From: Clostridiales bacterium | GTDB taxonomy: Bacteria > Bacillota > Clostridia > Oscillospirales > QAKW01 | Length of the DNA: 8,235 nt | Direction: 5' to 3' | Assembly: GCA_003343605.1 (NCBI GenBank) | Contig: QAKW01000024.1 | Location: 1-8,235, forward strand | Shown here: positions 5,535 through 8,235 of the stretch, piece after piece | How positions within the stretch are numbered: the first letter of the stretch is position 1 | How the letters are laid out: each line of letters starts with the position of its first letter | The notes under the pieces: generated by a model | What the model saw: the letters and a program-made list of their open reading frames with translations, nothing else | The model's database searches: none | What the model was told of the DNA's origin: nothing | Translations under genes and position numbers: made by a program

Positions 5535-5580
5535 CCCCTGTCGGATTTGACACCCACCCCCCTGCCGGATTTGGCACCCT
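5535..5580 (+). repeat. Tandem 22-base dyad repeats, 24-base period
   Basis: The copies at 5535-5556 and 5559-5580 agree at 19 of 22 positions. Each contains a 4-base dyad around GGATTT: TGTC/GACA in copy 1, TGCC/GGCA in copy 2. Two of the three differences are exactly compensatory and preserve the dyad. This suggests protein-binding operators, or hairpins under selection. They lie ~110 bp behind the wHTH promoter and ~65 bp before promoter A. Confidence 0.6.
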
Positions 5581-5645
5581 TGTGCAGCTTTCTGGATGTT
5601 CAAAACCGGCTGGAAAAGGTCGAAAAAAATTTTTTGCCCGCAAGT

Positions 5646-5674
5646 GTCACATTCCGGGAAAATCAAAGGTATTA
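5646..5674 (+). promoter_or_regulatory. ECF-type promoter A (upstream of hairpin RNA)
   Basis: GTCACA (5646-5651), 17 bases, GTATTA (5669-5674). It shares the spacer pattern AAATCAAA with the two other copies in this window. An A7T6 tract (5623-5635) just upstream could act as an UP element. Predicted transcription start is near 5681, immediately before hairpin 1. There is no gene with a ribosome binding site directly downstream. Confidence 0.65.
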
Positions 5675-5679
5675 TAGGT

Positions 5680-5860
5680 GAACAGATAATATGATCAGAG
5701 GGCCCCGCCGGTTTTCTGCTGATATTATCTGGTTCTATCCTTTGCTTTGTAAGGGAAGCGCGGTTATCTTCCTTTATCCGATATTTCCAGATAACGCTTC
5801 CTTTGCAAAATATTTGCGTCCCCGGAAAGCCTCTCCAACTTTTCGGGGACGCACCCCTTT
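5680..5860 (+). ncRNA. Candidate structured RNA or long structured leader with three stem-loops
   Basis: Starting at the predicted start of promoter A, three strong hairpins follow in series. Hairpin 1 pairs 5684-5699 with 5715-5730 (14 of 16 positions). Hairpin 2 pairs 5746-5760 with 5795-5809 (15 pairs, two of them G-U), then five more pairs (5764-5768 with 5790-5794) beyond a 3-base bulge. Hairpin 3 pairs 5816-5829 with 5839-5852 (14 pairs, one G-U) and has a CU-rich loop containing CCTCTCC. I recognise no known riboswitch or RNA family. No U-tract follows hairpin 3, so the RNA could be processed, end elsewhere, or read on into the sigma gene as a ~300-base leader. Confidence 0.5.
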
Positions 5861-5935
5861 CCGGCAGGTTTTCGGGTTGAAAGTGGCGTTTTGCAGGGAT
5901 TTTAAAAAATCTTGTGAAATTTTTATGGAATAAAA

Positions 5936-5964
5936 GTCACATTTTGGTTAAATGAAAAGTATTA
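5936..5964 (+). promoter_or_regulatory. ECF-type promoter B (sigma factor autoregulation)
   Basis: GTCACA (5936-5941), 17 bases, GTATTA (5959-5964); the spacer shares TT..G..AAATGAAAA with the other copies. The predicted start near 5971 places the GGGGGAG ribosome binding site (5973-5979) at the very 5' end of the mRNA. Its position directly before an ECF sigma gene fits the autoregulation common in such systems. Confidence 0.75.
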
Positions 5965-5985
5965 AGAGTGAAGGGGGAGCGATCC

Positions 5986-6450
5986 ATGGTTCAGCAACAA
6001 CTCCATCGGGCGGTGCAGCAGTATGGCGATATGATTTATAAAATCGCCATGGTGATTTTGCGCAATCCCGATGATGCGGAAGATGCTGTGCAGAATACCT
6101 TCCTTCGTTATTACCGCAAGGCCCCGGCCTTCGAATCCGAAGAGCACGAGAAGGCCTGGCTGATCCGCTGCGCAACCAATGTGGCAAAGAGCCTGCGGGC
6201 AACCGCTCTGCGCCACGCGCACGAGGATCTGACCATCGCTGCAAACGCGGAAACGCCCAAAAGCATTTTGCCCGAGCTGCTGTATCTTTTGCCGGTATCC
6301 TACCGGATTGTTTTACAACTTCGATATGTAGAGGGCTATTCCGCCGAAGAGATCGCCCGGGTCCTGGGCGAAAAACCGGCTGCGGTGCGCAAGCGGCTGG
6401 AGCGGGCGCGTACCCGTGCCCGTGAAATCTATGAAAAGGAGTTTGTCTGA
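5986..6450 (+). CDS. ECF-type sigma-70 family RNA polymerase sigma factor
   Basis: A 154-residue group IV sigma factor with only regions 2 and 4. Region 2 (~8-75) shows the core-binding and -10 reading segment NPDDAEDAVQNTFLRYYRK and the later AWLIRCATNVAKSL. Region 4 (~95-150) shows LLPVSYRIVLQLRYVEGYSA and the HTH EEIARVLGEKPAAVRKRLER that reads the -35 box. The linker is short and there is no extra C-terminal domain. I chose the ATG at 5986 (GGGGGAG, 6-base gap) over an upstream in-frame GTG at 5968, which would precede the predicted transcription start. The next gene, one base after the stop, encodes a membrane protein that is probably its anti-sigma factor. Three identical-type promoters in the window are its probable targets, including its own. 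Confidence 0.95.
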   Translation: MVQQQLHRAVQQYGDMIYKIAMVILRNPDDAEDAVQNTFLRYYRKAPAFESEEHEKAWLIRCATNVAKSLRATALRHAHEDLTIAANAETPKSILPELLYLLPVSYRIVLQLRYVEGYSAEEIARVLGEKPAAVRKRLERARTRAREIYEKEFV

Positions 6451-6451
6451 T

Positions 6452-7618
6452 ATGTTTGATTGGAACCAATTGCCGTCTTCTGAATCCGGCTGGAAATTGA
6501 GCGCGATGCAGAAGCAGAAGATCATTGAAAATTGCACCCAAAAACGCGGACCGCTCTTCCGGCTGCGGTTCAAGCCGTTTCTGGCGCCTGCTGTGGGCGT
6601 TTTGGCCACCTGCGCGGCGGTTTTTACCGTTCTTTTACTCTGGCCGCGGCCGCAGGGCAGTGAAAATGTTGTTACGATTCCGGGCACGGGCAGCGAAGTT
6701 GCCCAGCCGGACGAATATGTAGCCGGAGACGCGCCGGCAGCGGAAGCGGAAAAAGACCCTGTGCAGGAGGCGCCGGCGGAAACGCTGCCGCCCGAGAGCA
6801 CGGAAGGGCAAACCCCCGGAACCGGCGATGAAACCCCCGGAACCGCCAATCCCCTTGTAGGGCGCGATTGGACGCAGGTGCACCGCTTCTGGGAAACAGT
6901 GCCCGAAATGAGCCTTGAAGAGGCCATTGCCATCGGCAAGGATAAATCGCTCCGGCTTGATGAGCCCCTGACCGACCGGGAGCGGATGGCGATCTATGTA
7001 TGGGTGAGCAACGCCTATCACTACCAGATCAACGCCGAAGTGGAAGACGCGGAAAAATATGGTGTTCTGGATACGCTTTATGAAGCCGGCAGCTATTATC
7101 TGCAGTTCGATGCCTGGACCCAGCCGGGCTATACCGGAAATATCTTCACCGATTTTGCTTGGAGCAGCGAAGAATACGGCGATTATACCGTAAAGATCGT
7201 ATGCCCGTGGGAAAAAGACAGCAGCCGCGGCATCTGGAGCTTGCCGTTGGCAAACGGTAAAGCCGGCCTGCTTATTCCGGATCGGTTCCCCACAACGATG
7301 TCGGATTATGGATCGCAGAATCTCTTTTATGGCGGCAACTGGCACGATGGAGATTATACAGATCCGCCGGGCATGGATTCCAGCAAATTCGACTGCAGCG
7401 GCTATTATAATGGCTGCACGTTTCTGATTGTGAAAGACGGCGAAGTGCAAAAGCCCTCGGAAATCCCCGAAGCGCTGTTTCAGGATATGCTGCGCCATTA
7501 TCTGAGCCTTGAGGCCGTCTCCTGGATCGGTCTTGAAAAACAAACCCATATTCCGCCTGATCCTTTCGAATATCCGGATGCTTATAAAACCTATGATCCG
7601 GAATGGTATCTGCCATAA
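6452..7618 (+). CDS. Single-pass membrane protein, putative anti-sigma factor/sensor
   Basis: A 388-residue protein co-translated with the sigma factor: TGA, one base, ATG, with an AAGGAG site inside the sigma gene. Residues 1-42 are a short basic cytoplasmic part, 43-64 a transmembrane helix (FLAPAVGVLATCAAVFTVLLLW), ~65-120 an acidic Pro/Glu/Thr linker, and ~125-388 an outside domain rich in aromatic and acidic residues (motifs VWVSNAYHYQI, FDCSGYYNGCTF, DPEWYLP). Position and topology are typical of membrane anti-sigma factors, with the N-terminus holding the sigma factor and the outside domain sensing. However, no zinc-binding anti-sigma motif (HxxxCxxC) is seen, and I do not recognise the outside domain. 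The frame is open further upstream (from 6416), but the overlap and ribosome site favour 6452. A clear terminator follows. Confidence 0.8.
   Translation: MFDWNQLPSSESGWKLSAMQKQKIIENCTQKRGPLFRLRFKPFLAPAVGVLATCAAVFTVLLLWPRPQGSENVVTIPGTGSEVAQPDEYVAGDAPAAEAEKDPVQEAPAETLPPESTEGQTPGTGDETPGTANPLVGRDWTQVHRFWETVPEMSLEEAIAIGKDKSLRLDEPLTDRERMAIYVWVSNAYHYQINAEVEDAEKYGVLDTLYEAGSYYLQFDAWTQPGYTGNIFTDFAWSSEEYGDYTVKIVCPWEKDSSRGIWSLPLANGKAGLLIPDRFPTTMSDYGSQNLFYGGNWHDGDYTDPPGMDSSKFDCSGYYNGCTFLIVKDGEVQKPSEIPEALFQDMLRHYLSLEAVSWIGLEKQTHIPPDPFEYPDAYKTYDPEWYLP
6811..6845 (+). repeat. In-frame 14-base direct repeat in the linker of the membrane protein
   Basis: AACCCCCGGAACCG occurs at 6811-6824 and 6832-6845, a 21-base (seven-codon) period. 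It encodes TPGTGDE then TPGTAN. This is likely slippage-type expansion in the flexible linker outside the membrane, so linker length may vary between strains. Confidence 0.7.
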
Positions 7619-7631
7619 GGCTTTCCTTTCA

Positions 7632-7657
7632 GCCGCCCCGTTTGGGGCGGCTTTTTT
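7632..7657 (+). terminator. Rho-independent terminator of the sigma/anti-sigma operon
   Basis: GCCGCCCC (7632-7639), loop GTTT, GGGGCGGC (7644-7651), then six T. It starts 13 bases after the stop codon of the membrane protein and ends the two-gene operon. Confidence 0.95.
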
Positions 7658-7706
7658 ATGTATTTTTCCTTGTAGTCAAATATTTTTGGATTATTTTTAA
7701 TTTTTA

Positions 7707-7735
7707 GTCACATTTTGCAAAAATCAAAAGTATTT
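7707..7735 (+). promoter_or_regulatory. ECF-type promoter C (secreted protein gene)
   Basis: GTCACA (7707-7712), 17 bases, GTATT (7730-7734); 24 of 28 bases match promoter B and 23 of 28 match promoter A. A/T-rich DNA lies upstream. Predicted start is near 7742, giving a ~70-base leader with a GC-rich hairpin (7765-7786) before an A-rich stretch and the GGAGA site. A TATAAT (7735-7740) overlaps but has no matching -35 box. Confidence 0.7.
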
Positions 7736-7812
7736 ATAATGCGAGTTGATTTTCTGCTGATCATGCGGCCGCCCGCCGGGCGCCGCAAAAAAACAAAAAA
7801 GGAGACGTGAGA

Positions 7813-8235
7813 ATGTTGAAGAAAAGCAAATCTCTGCTGAGCGCCCTGATGGCGCTCATGCTGCTGCTCGGCAGTATACCTCTTTCGGCCGCGGCCGAAG
7901 AAGCGGAAGAAGCCGCCGCGCAAAGCAGCGTTTCGGCCGCCGCGCTGCAGCAGGCCGATACTGCTCAGGTGGAGCAGGTTTTTGAAAGTCTTTCGGAATG
8001 GAAGAATTATCTCATCCAAAAAAATGAAACCCATCAGGAAAGCGACCTGAGCCATCAGAGCATCCAGCAGGTGCTCAAGGAGCGGGGCCTCGCGGGTCTG
8101 AGCAAATTCCAGTATTACAAGCTGCTCTGCGAGGAAGGGCTGGGGGATTTCGAGCCCGATAAACTGCTGATTTCCTTCACCGGGAATCACACGCAGTTCT
8201 GGAATCCGGTTTTAAACAACCTGTTTGAATCCTTT
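7813..8235 (+). CDS. Secreted protein of unknown function, N-terminal 141 residues
   Basis: The ATG at 7813 follows a GGAGA site (7801-7805, 7-base gap), and the frame stays open to the window edge. Residues 1-28 are a clear signal peptide: MLKKSKS, a Leu/Met-rich core, then PLSAAA. An Ala/Glu-rich segment (EEAEEAAAQSSVSAAA) follows, then a helical part with SEWKNYLIQKNETHQESD and QQVLKERGLAGLSKFQYYKLL. I do not recognise a family. The final visible part, DKLLISFTGNHTQFWNP, looks like the start of a folded domain. It is transcribed separately from the sigma operon, after a terminator, from the third copy of the ECF-type promoter, so it is a likely member of that regulon. A cell-surface or envelope role is inference. 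Confidence 0.85.
   Translation, partial: MLKKSKSLLSALMALMLLLGSIPLSAAAEEAEEAAAQSSVSAAALQQADTAQVEQVFESLSEWKNYLIQKNETHQESDLSHQSIQQVLKERGLAGLSKFQYYKLLCEEGLGDFEPDKLLISFTGNHTQFWNPVLNNLFESF

Larger units (their letters stand above)
5389..5985. other. 597-base gene-free regulatory region upstream of the ECF sigma operon
   Basis: No credible gene lies here. An 80-codon plus-strand frame (5691-5933) has no ribosome binding site and lies across paired hairpin arms. Right of the wHTH promoter are a pair of GC-rich repeats (5446-5492), a T-rich stretch (5500-5535), a tandem dyad repeat (5535-5580), an A7T6 tract (5623-5635), promoter A, three strong hairpins (5684-5852), and an A/T-rich segment leading to promoter B. 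Confidence 0.7.

Noticed and set aside
5446..5580. CRISPR array
   Set aside because: Only two copies of each repeat are present, with spacers of 2 or 17 bases and no cas genes.
5389..5643. N-terminal extension of the winged-helix protein up to 5643
   Set aside because: The extension is a basic, low-complexity sequence crossing repeats and the consensus promoter. The ATG at 5388 begins a sequence typical of a protein N-terminus.
5691..5933. 80-codon plus-strand frame between promoter A and the sigma gene
   Set aside because: There is no ribosome binding site, the ATG sits inside hairpin 1, and the frame runs through three paired stems. RNA structure explains the stretch better, though a small peptide is not fully excluded.
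6635..7549. 304-codon minus-strand open frame opposite the membrane protein
   Set aside because: There is no ribosome binding site and no family features, and the opposite strand carries an operon-coupled gene with a terminator.
7735..7740. TATAAT as a sigma-A promoter for the secreted protein
   Set aside because: No acceptable -35 box is found at 16-18 bases, whereas the overlapping GTCACA-N17-GTATT matches two other copies.
7708..8190. 160-codon minus-strand frame at the right end
   Set aside because: The plus strand has a ribosome binding site, an ATG, a clear signal peptide and an open frame to the edge. The minus frame covers the promoter and has no supporting signals.

Overview
The window reads as chromosomal DNA of a moderately GC-rich low-G+C-lineage Firmicute, most likely a gut-type Clostridia. 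The reasons are strong AGGAGG-type ribosome binding sites, TTGACA/TATAAT sigma-A promoters, an SLH-domain cell-wall amidase, short XRE regulators of a common clostridial type, and many hairpin/U-tract terminators. The genus cannot be fixed from the sequence alone.

Layout. (1) Bases 1-1652, minus strand: the start of a phage late operon. It holds a terminase small subunit-like gene, the large terminase ATPase/nuclease, and the first 24 codons of a hydrophobic protein running off the left edge. No early phage genes, repressor or integrase lie to the right, so this is a prophage edge, remnant or domesticated packaging module. (2) 1653-1992: a gene-free divergent region with the terminase promoter, a minus-strand terminator that serves no visible gene, and a sigma-A promoter for the next operon. 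(3) 1993-3898, plus: a secreted SLH/amidase cell-wall enzyme and, one base later, dUTPase (dut), closed by two consecutive perfect hairpin terminators. (4) 3983-4312, minus: a small SLOG-family protein with a near-consensus extended -10 promoter. (5) 4473-5024, plus: two tandem paralogous XRE regulators. (6) 5068-5388, minus: a winged-helix protein whose promoter implies a leaderless mRNA. (7) 5389-5985: a 597-base gene-free stretch with repeats, two copies of a distinctive promoter motif and three strong consecutive hairpins. (8) 5986-7618, plus: an ECF sigma factor and a single-pass membrane protein, probably its anti-sigma factor, ending in a clear terminator. (9) 7813-8235: the start of a secreted protein, preceded by a third copy of the promoter motif.

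The most interesting unit is 5640-8235. Three promoters share GTCACA-N17-GTATT plus a conserved A-rich spacer. One precedes the sigma gene immediately, one precedes the three-hairpin RNA candidate, and one precedes the secreted protein. The simplest reading is an autoregulated ECF sigma/anti-sigma module whose local regulon includes a secreted protein and a structured RNA or long leader. The assignment of these promoters to this sigma factor is inference from position and repetition.
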